Below are positions 45,422 to 54,287 of a stretch of 54,287 nt of DNA, one piece after another. The position numbers and the translations under genes were made by a program. The stretch comes from Oscillatoria princeps RMCB-10 (GTDB lineage: Bacteria; Cyanobacteriota; Cyanobacteriia; Cyanobacteriales; Oscillatoriaceae), in contig JAHHHT010000046.1 in the NCBI GenBank assembly GCA_019359235.1, forward strand, positions 1 to 54,287, read 5' to 3'. Within the stretch, counting starts at the first letter, position 1. Each line of letters begins with the position of its first letter. The notes below the pieces were generated by a model. It searched no databases. It worked only from the letters and a program-made list of their open reading frames with translations, and was not told the origin of the DNA.

Positions 45422-45486
45422 GATTTCATAATTGCCAATTGCTAATTGCTAATTGCGTAGCAATTAGGGATTAGCAATTAGCGCCA

Positions 45487-46659
45487 CTAGCGGATGTATT
45501 CCTTGAGGATGCTGTTGCGATTGGGGTGGCGCAACTTGCGCAGCGCCTTAGCCTCGATTTGGCGGATGCGCTCGCGAGTGACGTTGAATATCTGGCCAAT
45601 TTCCTCCAGGGTTTTCATGCGCCCGTCATCCAGCCCGTAGCGCAGGCGCAAAACATCCCGCTCGCGGGGGCTGAGGGTGTCGAGGACGCTTTCCAAGTCT
45701 TCCCGGAGCAGATTTTTGGCGACCTGATCTTCCGGAGTCTCCCCATCGGACTCAATAAAATCCCCCAGTCGGGAGTCTTCTTCTTTCCCGATGGGGGTTT
45801 CCAGAGATATGGGCAGCTGAGCGGATTTAGCGATGAAGCGCAGCTTCTCGATGGTCATTTCCATGCGAGTAGCGATTTCCTCTTCCGTGGGCTTGCGGCC
45901 CATTTCTTGAGAGAGGAGTTTGGTCGTTTTCTTGATCCGAGAGATTGTTTCGTAAAGGTGAACGGGGAGGCGGATAGTGCGGGACTGATCGGCGATCGCG
46001 CGAGTAATCGCCTGACGAATCCACCAAGTGGCGTAGGTGGAGAACTTGTAGCCCTTCTCGTGGTCAAACTTCTCAGCTGCGCGGATCAGACCCAGACTGC
46101 CCTCCTGAATAAGGTCTTGGAACGACAGACCCCGATTCATATATTTCTTGGCTATCGAAACCACCAGCCGCAGGTTGGACTGCACCATCTTGTCCTTGGC
46201 CCGCCGGCCCAAGTGGAGGCGCTGGCGAAATGCCGGCAGGGGCATTTTAACAGCTTCAGCCCACTCCGCATCGCGGGGAGAGCGCTCTAGCTCGTTGCAC
46301 AGGTGCTCTCGCACGCGCTCTAATTCCAGCAAATCAGCAATTTTCCGCGCCAGTTCAATCTCCTCGTCAGCGCGAAGCAGGCGAATCCGGCCTATTTCTT
46401 GCAAGTACAGGCGAATAGAATCTTCAGTATAGTGCTTCTTCTTAGCCTGGGCTTTGTTGCGACGACTGGAGCGAACCTTTCCAGACTTGCTGTCCTCCTC
46501 ATCAGGCGGAAGCTCCAGAGATGGCTCTAGTAGGTCGCTGGAGTCGATCAGCTCATCTTCTGCATCTTCTATTAACCGGTCTAAATCGACGATCTCGGGC
46601 TGGGGGATATCCAGCGCAGTCCGATCGGGAGTTGCGATTGCGTTGTTAGCCTGGGTCAT
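45487..46659 (-). CDS. sigA: primary (group 1) RNA polymerase sigma factor
   Basis: SigA directs RNA polymerase to housekeeping promoters. The 390-aa product starts at ATG 46659 after GAGGAA; an upstream ATG at 46683 has no such site. It has region 1.2 ([16 protein letters not shown]), region 2 ([20 protein letters not shown], the -10 recognition [20 protein letters not shown]), region 3 ([20 protein letters not shown]-like) and region 4 ([40 protein letters not shown]). The N-terminal linker contains the acidic-basic stretch typical of cyanobacterial SigA. It is convergent with the hli pair. Confidence 0.97.
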   Translation of the reverse strand: MTQANNAIATPDRTALDIPQPEIVDLDRLIEDAEDELIDSSDLLEPSLELPPDEEDSKSGKVRSSRRNKAQAKKKHYTEDSIRLYLQEIGRIRLLRADEEIELARKIADLLELERVREHLCNELERSPRDAEWAEAVKMPLPAFRQRLHLGRRAKDKMVQSNLRLVVSIAKKYMNRGLSFQDLIQEGSLGLIRAAEKFDHEKGYKFSTYATWWIRQAITRAIADQSRTIRLPVHLYETISRIKKTTKLLSQEMGRKPTEEEIATRMEMTIEKLRFIAKSAQLPISLETPIGKEEDSRLGDFIESDGETPEDQVAKNLLREDLESVLDTLSPRERDVLRLRYGLDDGRMKTLEEIGQIFNVTRERIRQIEAKALRKLRHPNRNSILKEYIR

Positions 46660-46683
46660 GCCGCGTTCCTCATGCTCCTTCAT

Positions 46684-48061
46684 GAATCAATCAATAACTG
46701 AATAGCGTGCTCGGTTGAGATCCAGACAGACTAGCCGGTTGCAAGTCTTTCAAGCTACAAGTGGCTCGAACAACCGCTGGCTAGCCGACCGAAATATACA
46801 TCGCGCTCAGCGCCACCAAAAGGTTGGGTAGAAGCGCCACTGAATACGGTTATCTCGGATCTTGCGAAGACCTCTCCGATTGTAGCCTTTTTCACAAAAA
46901 TAGCACGCTGTTTGGTCGGCTTAACGATGGGATCTGGAGGTCGCGCTTCTTCAGCTTTGTCCAGCTCTACCATGTGATCTCAGCTGTGTGCTTGAAAAGT
47001 CTACAAGATGCTAGGAGATTTGACAGGCGTCACCCGGATATGACTGTCCGGGTGAACGGGTTCCATCCAATTCCAGGTAGTGAGTTGGAACATGAGCTTT
47101 TCGTTTTTGCTACCTGAGTTGCTGCGAGAGCGAGAATCATTGACGCACCCATATTTAGCCTGTGTCCTTGAATTGCCTGCGCAATTCGCGAGCGAGTCGG
47201 TGCCGGTTGTGCCGGCTGTTGAGTAGTGAGTTGGGGACTGCGTTCTGCCAGTGGCACCTCACTCATGTAGGAGGCGCGAGCGTCGCAGCTCGGGCGGAAC
47301 GATCAGATGCAAGCCCGCCAGTTGGGCGTTGCGGAATCCTCAGGATTGCGCCTCAGGTGTGCCAGTCACAGCAGAGAAGCCGATCTGTCAGAGCCACTCT
47401 GGTGCCGGCAAGGGAACGCTGGTGCCGGTCGGCACCTCCCCTTTGAGTCCTCAAGGCTGAAAGCTACATTCTGTTAAATACTACTTAAGTTTGTAACAAA
47501 ATGCCTCGGGAGAAATACCCGAACTCCATGCAGCTATTCTAGTCAATAGATATGGAAACTGACAGTGGGTAAGTCTGAGAAATTAACATTTCCTCATCAA
47601 ACCGCTGGTCAAAGTGCGCCAGCAAAGTGTGGGAATGCCCGTGTTTGTAGGTTTTGAAGGGCTCGACCGGCACCGCTAAAACTGGAGTTGCGCGTGGTGA
47701 GCCCTCTCACGCTCGGGGGTTGAGGCGACAGGGAGAGAAAAACTTCTCGACCGGCACAATCGGTAAACCCCAAAAACTCTAGAGGGCAGTGGGAATTTAC
47801 AGGGTTTTCACTGGCAGTGCCTGCCTGCGCCCGGGCTTGCCACCTGAGGGCTAAGGGAAAACACTGGCATTGCCGCAGTCTGAAAGAAAGCTGGCCGATT
47901 GCCGCTGCCATCCGCTTGATTGCTGTGACTCAAAGAGGCCAATTGCCTTTGGCTGAAATCCTGTCACAGTGTGCCCCTCACCGCTGTGGAGTCAATCCAA
48001 TCCATCTCACCTTGGAAATCGAGACAGCTGCCAGCGAGCGCGCCAGTGGCAGGGTGTGCTG
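46684..48061. other. long gene-poor region upstream of sigA
   Basis: About 1.4 kb holds no secure gene. It probably contains the sigA promoter region and a long leader, but no ATTATA-type -10 was evident close to sigA. A minus-strand frame at 46755-46973 could encode a 72-aa protein and another at 47030-47266 a 78-aa one; both are weak. A minus-strand TTGTTA...TATTTA pair near 47474-47505 is a possible promoter. Confidence 0.5.
46755..46973 (-). CDS. possible 72-aa protein upstream of sigA
   Basis: The frame reads MVELDKAEEARPPDPIVKPT, KQRAIFVKKATIGEVFARSE and ends GGAERDVYFGRLASG with a codon mix compatible with coding. The ribosome-binding site is poor (CTGAGATCAC). No family is recognised. 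It lies 96 bp before sigA on the same strand and might equally be leader sequence. Confidence 0.2.
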   Translation of the reverse strand: MVELDKAEEARPPDPIVKPTKQRAIFVKKATIGEVFARSEITVFSGASTQPFGGAERDVYFGRLASGCSSHL

Positions 48062-48901
48062 TCAGTGCAAGCTGCTGGCTGCTGGAGGCGGTTGGGAATT
48101 GGGCGGAGAATTAACTGGCCATCCCAAGCGAGTCGGCTGTTCGTAAACACGTTTAAGCGTGTTTACATCTCTAGGGGAAATGGGGGGCGGATTGCCAACC
48201 TGGGAAAAGTACAGGGCGTCAGTTTCACTGGGGCTGTGCCCCCAGATGCCCAGAGCGTGGCCCAATTCGTGGCGAGCCGCTGCTTGGATGTACTGCCCTT
48301 GCTGGTTGGGGCTCAAGAAGATAGTGCAGCGGTGGGACAGAATGGCCGGCTGGCCCTTAGGCTGGCTGATGTAGAACTCATAGCGGGTTTCAGCTGAACG
48401 GGCGCGTTGCAGAGTGCCGGTGGGGGACATCTGCAAGGGAGGTTGCCGGTGCCAGATGGCGATATCCGCTATTTCTGGCTGCGCGACCACTTCTAAGGGC
48501 AAATATACGCCCCATTCCCGCACCGCCTGCAATACGGCACTCACACGCTGGTGAGGCAAGCGAAGGCCATACGGAGTGCCAGGAAGGTTGTCGTCAGCTG
48601 GCTGCACGTAAACCTTAACGGGAAACTGCGACCACACCAGATGGCCAACTGCCACCGCAGTCACCTGCGATAAATAATCGCCACTGTTTGCCGGATCGCG
48701 CCACTGCGCTAAACTGGGGGGCAGGGGGTGGGGAAGCAGGGGAGGTAGACCCTGAGGCACCTCGGTGGAACTGATCGGCGGCGCAACACTGTAGAAGCCG
48801 CTGGTGGGTTTGGCGGCGGGGAGACGGGAGTGGGTAAAAATAACCAGTAGGCCGGTGAAAATGGCCAGCAAAATAACTGCCTGCGGTCGCAGCCAGCGCA
48901 T
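48062..48901 (-). CDS. matrixin-like (metzincin) metalloprotease
   Basis: This 279-aa protein has an N-terminal membrane anchor or signal (VILLAIFTGLLVIFTHSRLP), a Pro-rich linker and a metzincin zinc site HELGHALGIWGH at residues 211-222 with three histidine ligands and E212. Upstream strands (FPVKVYVQP, VSAVLQAVREWGVYLPLEVV, ADIAIWHR) match peptidases of the matrixin/astacin-like fold. The Met-turn methionine after the zinc site is not obvious (ALYFSQV). It likely acts outside the cytoplasmic membrane on unknown substrates. It is followed by nothing conserved and preceded by secG about 55 bp upstream on the same strand. Confidence 0.85.
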   Translation of the reverse strand: MRWLRPQAVILLAIFTGLLVIFTHSRLPAAKPTSGFYSVAPPISSTEVPQGLPPLLPHPLPPSLAQWRDPANSGDYLSQVTAVAVGHLVWSQFPVKVYVQPADDNLPGTPYGLRLPHQRVSAVLQAVREWGVYLPLEVVAQPEIADIAIWHRQPPLQMSPTGTLQRARSAETRYEFYISQPKGQPAILSHRCTIFLSPNQQGQYIQAAARHELGHALGIWGHSPSETDALYFSQVGNPPPISPRDVNTLKRVYEQPTRLGWPVNSPPNSQPPPAASSLH

Positions 48902-48956
48902 AGGGCAGATTTTAGAGTCTAAATTTCCTATTCATCCAAAATTCCAAATAGGACGG

Positions 48957-49187
48957 CTAGTTGCCCAGCCACCCAGCACTCAAAATCAGCGTTAACCCCA
49001 TAAAAATCACACTCAGCCCCCAGGTGATGCGGTTGAGAGTGGTTTCGGCACTTTTGGCGCTGGTGAACAGCTGGGCTTGTCCGCCAATGCCCCCAATACC
49101 ATCGCCTTTGGGGCTGTGCAGCAACACGAACACAATAATGCCTAAGGCAGAGGCTGCCCACAGGACTTGCAGGAGATTAACAAGCAT
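48957..49187 (-). CDS. secG: preprotein translocase subunit SecG
   Basis: SecG is the small two-helix subunit of the SecYEG translocon. I start at ATG 49187 (MLVNLLQVLWAASALGIIVF), giving 76 aa, which fits cyanobacterial SecG; a start at 49208 would add seven residues. The diagnostic loop LLHSPKGDGIGGIGGQAQLF followed by TSAKSAETTLNRITW and a second helix (VIFMGLTLILSAGWLG) is intact. In many cyanobacteria secG follows gpmI directly; here the two are about 1 kb apart because of inserted repeats and a transposon remnant. Confidence 0.95.
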   Translation of the reverse strand: MLVNLLQVLWAASALGIIVFVLLHSPKGDGIGGIGGQAQLFTSAKSAETTLNRITWGLSVIFMGLTLILSAGWLGN

Positions 49188-49328
49188 ACTCACACTCAAG
49201 GAATGCATTCTTTTGGGGTTGCCAGCGAGTGAGCACCCGCTCGACCGTCAGAAGTCAGAAGTCAGGTTGGCACTCTCGCCACCGGTACTTTGTATATATT
49301 AAGAGATTGTTGAGAGGATTGGGGGCGC

Positions 49329-49395
49329 AGTAGGGGCGGGTTTAGAGATATCCGTGCGCCACCAGCAGATATGGTGAGTGAAACCGCCCCTACTT
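49329..49395. repeat. GTAGGGGCGGGTTTA / GAAACCGCCCCTAC palindrome, copy 1
   Basis: GTAGGGGCGGGTTTAGAGAT near 49330 and GTGAAACCGCCCCTAC near 49380 form inverted arms around a spacer of about 35 bp. A second copy lies at about 49497-49560. Confidence 0.75.
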
Positions 49396-49496
49396 TCAAA
49401 GGGAGAGAGAAAACGAGCCTGTACCCTGACTCGACGTTGAGGTCGGGCTTATTGTGGGGGGTTGGCCTTCTGGTGAATTCACTCTCAACAGGGTTA

Positions 49497-49560
49497 GTAG
49501 CGGCGGGTTTACAGCTATCGTTTGAAACCGACAGACATATCGGGTGAACCCGCCCCTACT
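49497..49560. repeat. GTAG..GCGGGTTTA / GAACCCGCCCCTAC palindrome, copy 2
   Basis: GTAGCGGCGGGTTTACAGCT near 49498 and GGGTGAACCCGCCCCTAC near 49543 form the same type of inverted repeat as copy 1, about 170 bp away. Confidence 0.7.
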
Positions 49561-49735
49561 TGACTCCTAACGACAGTCGATTGAACCGACTAGTCCGGCG
49601 GCAGTGTCGCCCATGGTCACGGTCAGCCTGTGGGTGACAGTGTTTTAGGGGTTCTGATACTTTTAACCTGAACATTGCTCGACATCCCTGCCACATTCAA
49701 GTACAGCTGACTCCGTAGAAACACTACTGAGAAAG

Positions 49736-49945
49736 GTGGTATCCCACAAAGCCTTGAGCATTATGCCCACAGCGCCATTGAAATCGCGTTTTATCTTCTA
49801 TCCACAATCAGGACACTTGAATATTTTGTTACCCCCCCCAACTTGTGGTGGATGTGACCGCAAGAAGTACAGGTTTTTGAGGTATACTCCTCAGTCACTC
49901 GGACTAACGCCGAACCGTAACGATTGCACTGGTGCTGTAAGACCA
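49736..49945 (-). pseudogene. TnpB (IS200/IS605-type) C-terminal remnant
   Basis: On the minus strand one frame reads ALVRVTEEYTSKTCTSCGHI and HHKLGG, the first half of the TnpB zinc finger. After a frameshift near 49825 another frame gives KIFKCPDCG, a TAG stop, and KIKRDFNGAVGIMLKALWDT, with the second CxxC pair and the RuvC-III aspartate (RDFNGA). The N-terminal three-quarters of TnpB are missing. It cannot act as a nuclease. It lies in the gap that separates gpmI from secG. Confidence 0.85.
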
Positions 49946-50190
49946 CTCTTGCTTTGACCTAGTTGGCCATCAGCGTCGCCTTACTAAATTTCCTCCAGTC
50001 TAGCAAAGATGTCAAAATTTGTAAATCCTTGTCAAGCGATGTCAAGTAAATCGGTTACTAGGAGTTTACTCTGATTCTAGCAGCAGAAGTGGGGCATTCA
50101 TCTGCGAGTGAAATGAAAACATTCTCCTGGGGGTTCTGCGCCCAGCACGGCTAGGGAATGCCTGAGGCAGGAGCGCCCGAAAGCTGCCAG

Positions 50191-51789
50191 CTACAGTCGA
50201 ACCCTCACCGGCGTGCGGTTAGCGCGAACCTCAAAATCCACTGGCACAATGATAGAGCGGCCAGTCATTTCCGGGGGTTGGGGCAGTTTCAAAATTTCCA
50301 GGATGGTGGGGGCAACATCGGCCAAGCAGCCATCAGTGCGCAGGTTAACTTGGGTGCCGTGCCCCGGGATTTTCAGCCCTTCCCCTTCTACTAAAATAAA
50401 AGGCACCGGGTTAGTTGTGTGAGCCGTCCAGGGGTTCCCCTTTTCGTCCACCATGTATTCGGCATTGCCGTGGTCAGCGATAATGATAGCCGTGCCACCG
50501 GCGCGGCTGATACTTTCGAGCAGGCGACCCAGACAGCTATCGACGGTTTCAATCGCCTCTACGGTCGCTTTCATATTGCCGGTGTGACCCACCATATCAG
50601 CGTTGGCGTAGTTGATCGCCATCATCGAATAAATGCGCTTGTCAATCGCTGAGATGGCAATATCCGTCACCTCGTTCGCCGACATTGCCGGGGCCCGGTC
50701 ATAAGTCGCCACCATCGGACTCTGCACCAGCTCCCGATCCTCACCCTCAAACGGCTCCTCCAAACCCCCGTTAAAGAAATACGTCACGTGGGCGTACTTC
50801 TCTGTTTCAGCGGTGCGAAACTGCCGCAGTCGGTGCTTGGCAATCACTTCCCCCAAGATATTGCTCAGGTTTTGCGGCTCGAAAGCCACCAGCACCGGCA
50901 GGTCCTGGTCATATTGAGTGAAGGTGGCAAACCACAGGGGGAGGATTTGCTGCCGTTCAAACCCCTTAAAATTGGGAGCGACAAAAGCATAAGTGAGTTG
51001 CCGAGCCCGGTCAGGGCGGAAGTTAAAGAAAATTATCCCATCTCCAGGCCCCACCGCTCCCGGAGCGATGCGAGTCGGGACGACAAACTCGTCTGTGATG
51101 CCTTGACTGTAAGATGCCAGCAAAACTTCTGTGGCGGAGCGGCCATCCCCAGGGCCATCCTGAGTCATCACCTCGTAAGCGCGTTTAACTCGATCCCAGC
51201 GGTTGTCGCGATCCATCGCGTAATAACGCCCGCTGAGAGTGACAATCCGCCCAACGCCGGTCCGCTCAATCGCCTCTTCAATCTGCCCGAGCGCTTCCAC
51301 TCCCTCTGTAGGCGAGGTGTCGCGCCCATCCGTGAGCGCGTGGAGGCAGACTTCTGAAATGGCCTGCGCCTTCGCTAGCTCCAGCAGTCCGAAAAGATGG
51401 CTAATATGAGAGTGCACGCCGCCTTCTGAGCAAAGACCGACCAAATGCAGCTTGCCCGAGGTAGAACGCACCTGCTGGCAAATTTTCACCAGTGCAGGGT
51501 TGCTCAGCAAGGAGCCATCTTCCACCGCATCCGTAATGCGCATCAATTCTTGCTTGACAATCCGACCGGCACCAATATTCATGTGACCGACTTCGGAATT
51601 GCCCATTTGGCCTTCCGGCAACCCCACAGCTTTCCCAGAGGTTCGGATTAGCGTTTTCGGATAGGCCGCCCACAGGCTGTCCATCACAGGTGTATTGGCA
51701 GCAGCAATCGCATTTCCCTCCGTTGCTTCACGGTAGCCCCAGCCGTCTAAAATGACTAGCACTACCGGAGACACAGGTGCTTGCGCCAT
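50191..51789 (-). CDS. gpmI: 2,3-bisphosphoglycerate-independent phosphoglycerate mutase
   Basis: iPGM interconverts 3- and 2-phosphoglycerate in glycolysis and is the usual form in cyanobacteria. The 532-aa enzyme contains the metal and catalytic motifs LVILDGWGYRE (D15), the phosphoserine site MGNSEVGHMNIGAGR (S65), HALTDGRDTSP, GRYYAMDRDNRWDR, FFNFRPDRARQLT and the second metal site NYANADMVGHTGN with ADHGNAE. All are intact. The ATG is at 51789. In cyanobacteria gpmI is often followed by secG; that order persists here but is split by about 1 kb of inserted sequence. Confidence 0.97.
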   Translation of the reverse strand: MAQAPVSPVVLVILDGWGYREATEGNAIAAANTPVMDSLWAAYPKTLIRTSGKAVGLPEGQMGNSEVGHMNIGAGRIVKQELMRITDAVEDGSLLSNPALVKICQQVRSTSGKLHLVGLCSEGGVHSHISHLFGLLELAKAQAISEVCLHALTDGRDTSPTEGVEALGQIEEAIERTGVGRIVTLSGRYYAMDRDNRWDRVKRAYEVMTQDGPGDGRSATEVLLASYSQGITDEFVVPTRIAPGAVGPGDGIIFFNFRPDRARQLTYAFVAPNFKGFERQQILPLWFATFTQYDQDLPVLVAFEPQNLSNILGEVIAKHRLRQFRTAETEKYAHVTYFFNGGLEEPFEGEDRELVQSPMVATYDRAPAMSANEVTDIAISAIDKRIYSMMAINYANADMVGHTGNMKATVEAIETVDSCLGRLLESISRAGGTAIIIADHGNAEYMVDEKGNPWTAHTTNPVPFILVEGEGLKIPGHGTQVNLRTDGCLADVAPTILEILKLPQPPEMTGRSIIVPVDFEVRANRTPVRVRL

Positions 51790-51930
51790 ACTCAGTCACT
51801 CTTTTTTTAGCATGTTCCAACTGATCATATCATCGCCCGAGGCGCTCTCAACATCCTAAACTCTTACGAAAAGCCTAAATCTCAATTTAGAGGCCGCTTT
51901 TGCCTCCCGATCCCGACTATAAAGTTAATC

Positions 51931-51936
51931 TATAAT
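51931..51936 (+). promoter_or_regulatory. possible -10 box for the repeat lipoprotein
   Basis: TATAAT at 51931-51936, 58 bp before GTG 51994, sits in an A/T-rich patch of the divergent gap with gpmI. No matching -35 was found, so this is tentative. Confidence 0.35.
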
Positions 51937-51993
51937 TATAGCATCTACCAGTCGGAAGCCATTTTAGAATTAAACCTTTTGGGGACATCGATC

Positions 51994-54287
51994 GTGCGTC
52001 AACTTCAATTTAAGGTGTCAGCAGCAATCCTCGCACTGCTAGTCAGTGGGTGTGGCGGGTCGGGGGGCGAACAACCTCAAAGTAGCAGCACTCCGCCTGC
52101 AGCGCCAGCAGCCTCAACGAGCCCGCCAGCAAAAGAGCCAGAAAAACCGGCAGCCCAAGCGCCCTTTTCCCAGCCGGCGGTCGTCGTGCCGGCACCGCCG
52201 CCCGGGCTGATTGCCTCTACCAGCCCAGAGGAAAGAGCGAAACAGGTGCAGGCAGACGTCAACAGCACGACAAAGGGGACAAAAGGGCGGACAAACCCAT
52301 TTGTGCCACCCGTGCCGGTGGTGCCCGCGCCGCCCCCGCCACCCGTGCAGACAGTCCAGCAACTGCCGCAACTGCCAGTCGTTTCGGCACCGTCGCTGCC
52401 CGATCTGCCCCCGCTGCCGCAGCTGCCGGCGGCTCCTAGCGCCGCAAGCCGCAAGCCGAACAATCGCTCAGCCCCATCCCAGCCACCCGCTAGCCCTCAA
52501 CTCCCGCGCACACAAAGCCGGCAAGTGCCGTCGCTGCCTGACTTGCCGCCGGTGATAGGCCCGAAACTCCCCGCTCCTGAAATAGCTCGCACCGGCCCGA
52601 AACAGCCACGCCAACAAGGTCAAGGAGCGCCGTCAGCGCCCAATTTGCCGTCGGGTCGCGGCCCCTCGGGCCCAGCAGCCAGACCCAAACCAGGTTCAGC
52701 TGCTCTCCGCCCATCGGCGAAAGCTCCTCAAGTCCCCAAACTCCCCTCCGTCGCAGGGCGACAAGTGCCGGATTTCCCAGACCTGCCGGTAGGAATTGGC
52801 CCGAAAATCCCCGCACGGCCTGCTGCGGGTGCGTCTCGCCCAGCCGCCAGACCCAAGCCTGGCTCAGTGGGTCTCCGCCCATCGGCGAAAGCTCCTCAAG
52901 TCGCAAAACTCCCCTCCGTCGCAGGGCGACAAGTGCCGGATTTCCCAGACCTGCCGGTAGGAATTGGCCCGAAAATCCCCGCACGGCCTGCTGCGGGTGC
53001 GTCTCGCCCAGCCGCCAGACCCAAGCCTGGCTCAGTGGGTCTCCGCCCATCGGCGAAAGCTCCTCAAGTCGCAAAACTCCCCTCCGTCGCAGGGCGACAA
53101 GTGCCGGCTGTCCCGGATCTGCCGCCAGCAATTGGCCCCAAAATCGCCAGCCCGCGGGCGGCGGGGCAGGCCCGCCCGTCCGCAGCTCCCCAGGCAGGCG
53201 CAGTGGCTCTCCGCCCGTCCCCAAAAGCGGCTCCAGTACCTAAACTCCCCTCCGTAGCAGGGCGACAAGTGCCAGGGATCCCAGACCTGCCCTCAGGAAT
53301 AGGCCCGAAAATCCCCGCTCAGCCAGCGGCGGGCCGGTCGCGCCCGACCGCCGCTCCCCAGGCAGGCGCAGTGCCCCACCGCCCCTCCCCGAAAGCTGCT
53401 CAAAGCCCTAAACTCCCCAGCGTAGCAGGGCGACAAGTAGTGGGGCTCCCGAAACAGCAGTCAGGGACAGGTGCGAAAATTGCCCGTCCGCCTGGGGCGG
53501 GCCCGTCGCGCCCGGTCGCAGGGCCAAAAGCAGCCGCCGCAGCCCTCCGCCTGTCTGCGAAAGCTTCTGAAGTGCCTAAACTGCCCTCCGTGGCGGGGCG
53601 GCCCGTGCAGGCTTTGCCCAAGGTGCCGGCCACCAGCAGCGCTAAAATGGCCGCCCGGCCCGCAGCGGCTGCCGCCCGCCCCACAGCCGCACCCAAGGCA
53701 GCGCCCGCAGCTGTGCCCCCGTCTGCCAAACCGGCTCAAAGCCCCACACTGCCCTCGTCGGTGGCGGGGCGGCCCGTGCCGACAAAGCCCAAGGTGCTGG
53801 CCACCAGCAGCGCTAAAATGGCCGCCCGGCCCGCAGCGGCTGCCGCCCGCCCCACAGCCGCACCCAAGGCAGTCGCCGTAGCCTTCCGCCCGTCTGCCAA
53901 ACCGGCTCAAAGCCCCACACTGCCCTCGTCGGTGGCGGGGCGGCCCGTGCAGGCTTTGCCCAAGGTGCCGGCCACCAGCGGCTCTCAAATGGCCGCTCAG
54001 CCCGCCCCCAGCCCGTTCCGCCCCATAGCTGCAACCAAGGCAGTTGAAGCAGTCCAGCTCCTAAACGCCAAATCGGCTGAAGAACCTGGGCTGACCTCAG
54101 TCACGGAGCAACAAGTGCAGGCTTTGCCCAAGGTGCCGGCAACCAGCGGCTCTCAAATGGCCGCTCAGCCCGCCCCCAGCCCGTTCCGCCCCACAGCCGC
54201 ACCCAAGGCAGTCGCCGTAGCCTTCCGCCCGGAGGCCAAACCGGCTCAAAGCCCCACACTGCCCTCGTCGGTGGCGGGGCGGCCCGT
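51994..54287 (+). CDS. Pro/Ala-rich repeat lipoprotein, open at the right edge
   Basis: The frame opens at GTG 51994 with a lipoprotein signal (VSAAILALLVSGCGG) and stays open for more than 760 codons to the window end, where no stop is seen. After a short Ser/Thr/Pro linker and ERAKQVQADVNSTTKGTKGR with TNPFVPPVPVVPAPPPPP, the rest is long repeats. Units of about 55 residues centre on KLPSVAGRQVPDFPDLPVG and IGPKIPARPAAGASRPAARP. Later units read TLPSSVAGRPVQALPKVPAT and MAARPAAAAARPTAAPKA. It is probably an extended, disordered envelope protein. I do not recognise the family. The start lacks a strong ribosome-binding site (TTTTGGGGAC). Confidence 0.8.
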   Translation, partial: MRQLQFKVSAAILALLVSGCGGSGGEQPQSSSTPPAAPAASTSPPAKEPEKPAAQAPFSQPAVVVPAPPPGLIASTSPEERAKQVQADVNSTTKGTKGRTNPFVPPVPVVPAPPPPPVQTVQQLPQLPVVSAPSLPDLPPLPQLPAAPSAASRKPNNRSAPSQPPASPQLPRTQSRQVPSLPDLPPVIGPKLPAPEIARTGPKQPRQQGQGAPSAPNLPSGRGPSGPAARPKPGSAALRPSAKAPQVPKLPSVAGRQVPDFPDLPVGIGPKIPARPAAGASRPAARPKPGSVGLRPSAKAPQVAKLPSVAGRQVPDFPDLPVGIGPKIPARPAAGASRPAARPKPGSVGLRPSAKAPQVAKLPSVAGRQVPAVPDLPPAIGPKIASPRAAGQARPSAAPQAGAVALRPSPKAAPVPKLPSVAGRQVPGIPDLPSGIGPKIPAQPAAGRSRPTAAPQAGAVPHRPSPKAAQSPKLPSVAGRQVVGLPKQQSGTGAKIARPPGAGPSRPVAGPKAAAAALRLSAKASEVPKLPSVAGRPVQALPKVPATSSAKMAARPAAAAARPTAAPKAAPAAVPPSAKPAQSPTLPSSVAGRPVPTKPKVLATSSAKMAARPAAAAARPTAAPKAVAVAFRPSAKPAQSPTLPSSVAGRPVQALPKVPATSGSQMAAQPAPSPFRPIAATKAVEAVQLLNAKSAEEPGLTSVTEQQVQALPKVPATSGSQMAAQPAPSPFRPTAAPKAVAVAFRPEAKPAQSPTLPSSVAGRP
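52690..54287. repeat. 165-bp and related coding repeats
   Basis: TCGCAGGGCGACAAGTGCCG and CCATCGGCGAAAGCTCCTCA recur about every 180-195 bp from 52711 to 53440. From 53590 a different set built on GTGGCGGGGCGGCCCGTGC and GCTAAAATGGCCGCCCGGCC takes over and runs to the edge. High DNA identity between successive units indicates recent recombination-driven expansion. Confidence 0.85.

Larger units (their letters stand above)
49188..50190. other. repeat- and transposon-invaded gap between gpmI and secG
   Basis: This gap of about 1 kb contains two palindromic GTAGGGGCGGGTTTA...AACCGCCCCTAC elements (about 49329-49395 and 49497-49560) and a decayed tnpB fragment (49736-49945). Between 49960 and 50190 nothing further was recognised. 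Confidence 0.7.

Noticed and set aside
46824-47117. Plus-strand 97-codon frame upstream of sigA
   Set aside because: No ribosome-binding site, no recognisable motif, unlikely composition, and it lies opposite another weak frame.

Overview
The window is chromosomal DNA of a cyanobacterium, most likely a filamentous, moderately GC-rich Oscillatoriales-type organism. The evidence is the cyanobacterial 16S rRNA 5' end, ndhH (NDH-1 subunit H), two one-helix high-light-inducible (Hli) proteins, a COP23-domain lipoprotein, a primary sigma factor, DUF4079, and many short dispersed palindromes and tandem repeats of the kind that crowd such genomes. The genus cannot be fixed from the sequence alone.

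Layout. 1-4.4 kb: start of an rrn operon (minus strand, with a clear promoter) divergent from glyQ, then a DUF4079 membrane protein, a ComEC-like protein and tRNA-Ser(CGA). 4.5-9.1 kb: a RelE-type toxin-antitoxin pair, an unrecognised two-gene unit, a DedA protein, adenosylhomocysteinase and a decayed DUF389 gene. 9.3-14.4 kb: two overlapping DNA methyltransferase genes followed by two tandem Rpn/DUF4351-type genes. 15-22 kb, all minus strand: a lipoprotein with two trypsin-like domains and a long TPR array, a COP23 lipoprotein and two paralogous Ser/Thr kinases with C-terminal PPC-like domains, separated by tandem repeats. 22.5-35 kb: a MidA/NDUFAF7-like methyltransferase, ndhH, an M48 peptidase with rsmH, an RsbU-like response-regulator phosphatase with an RsbW-like kinase, queG, a HAD phosphatase and a TPR protein.

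35-44.6 kb: two CheY-like genes made by a recent tandem duplication of about 663 bp, a type IIA topoisomerase A subunit, a broken TPR-CHAT gene, a HigB/HigA-like pair, a third Rpn-type gene and a sugar-type ABC ATPase. 44.9-54.3 kb: two hli genes with a probable HLR1 (RpaB) site upstream, sigA, a metzincin-like protease, secG, a TnpB remnant, gpmI, and a long Pro/Ala-rich repeat lipoprotein that runs off the right edge.

The housekeeping genes are scattered singly or in pairs. The most distinctive parts are the protease-TPR/COP23/kinase cluster, the methyltransferase pair beside Rpn-type nucleases, and the invasion of coding sequences by dispersed or tandem DNA repeats that keep the reading frame (methyltransferase 2, MidA and the third Rpn-type gene). 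Decay is visible in DUF389, TPR-CHAT and TnpB.
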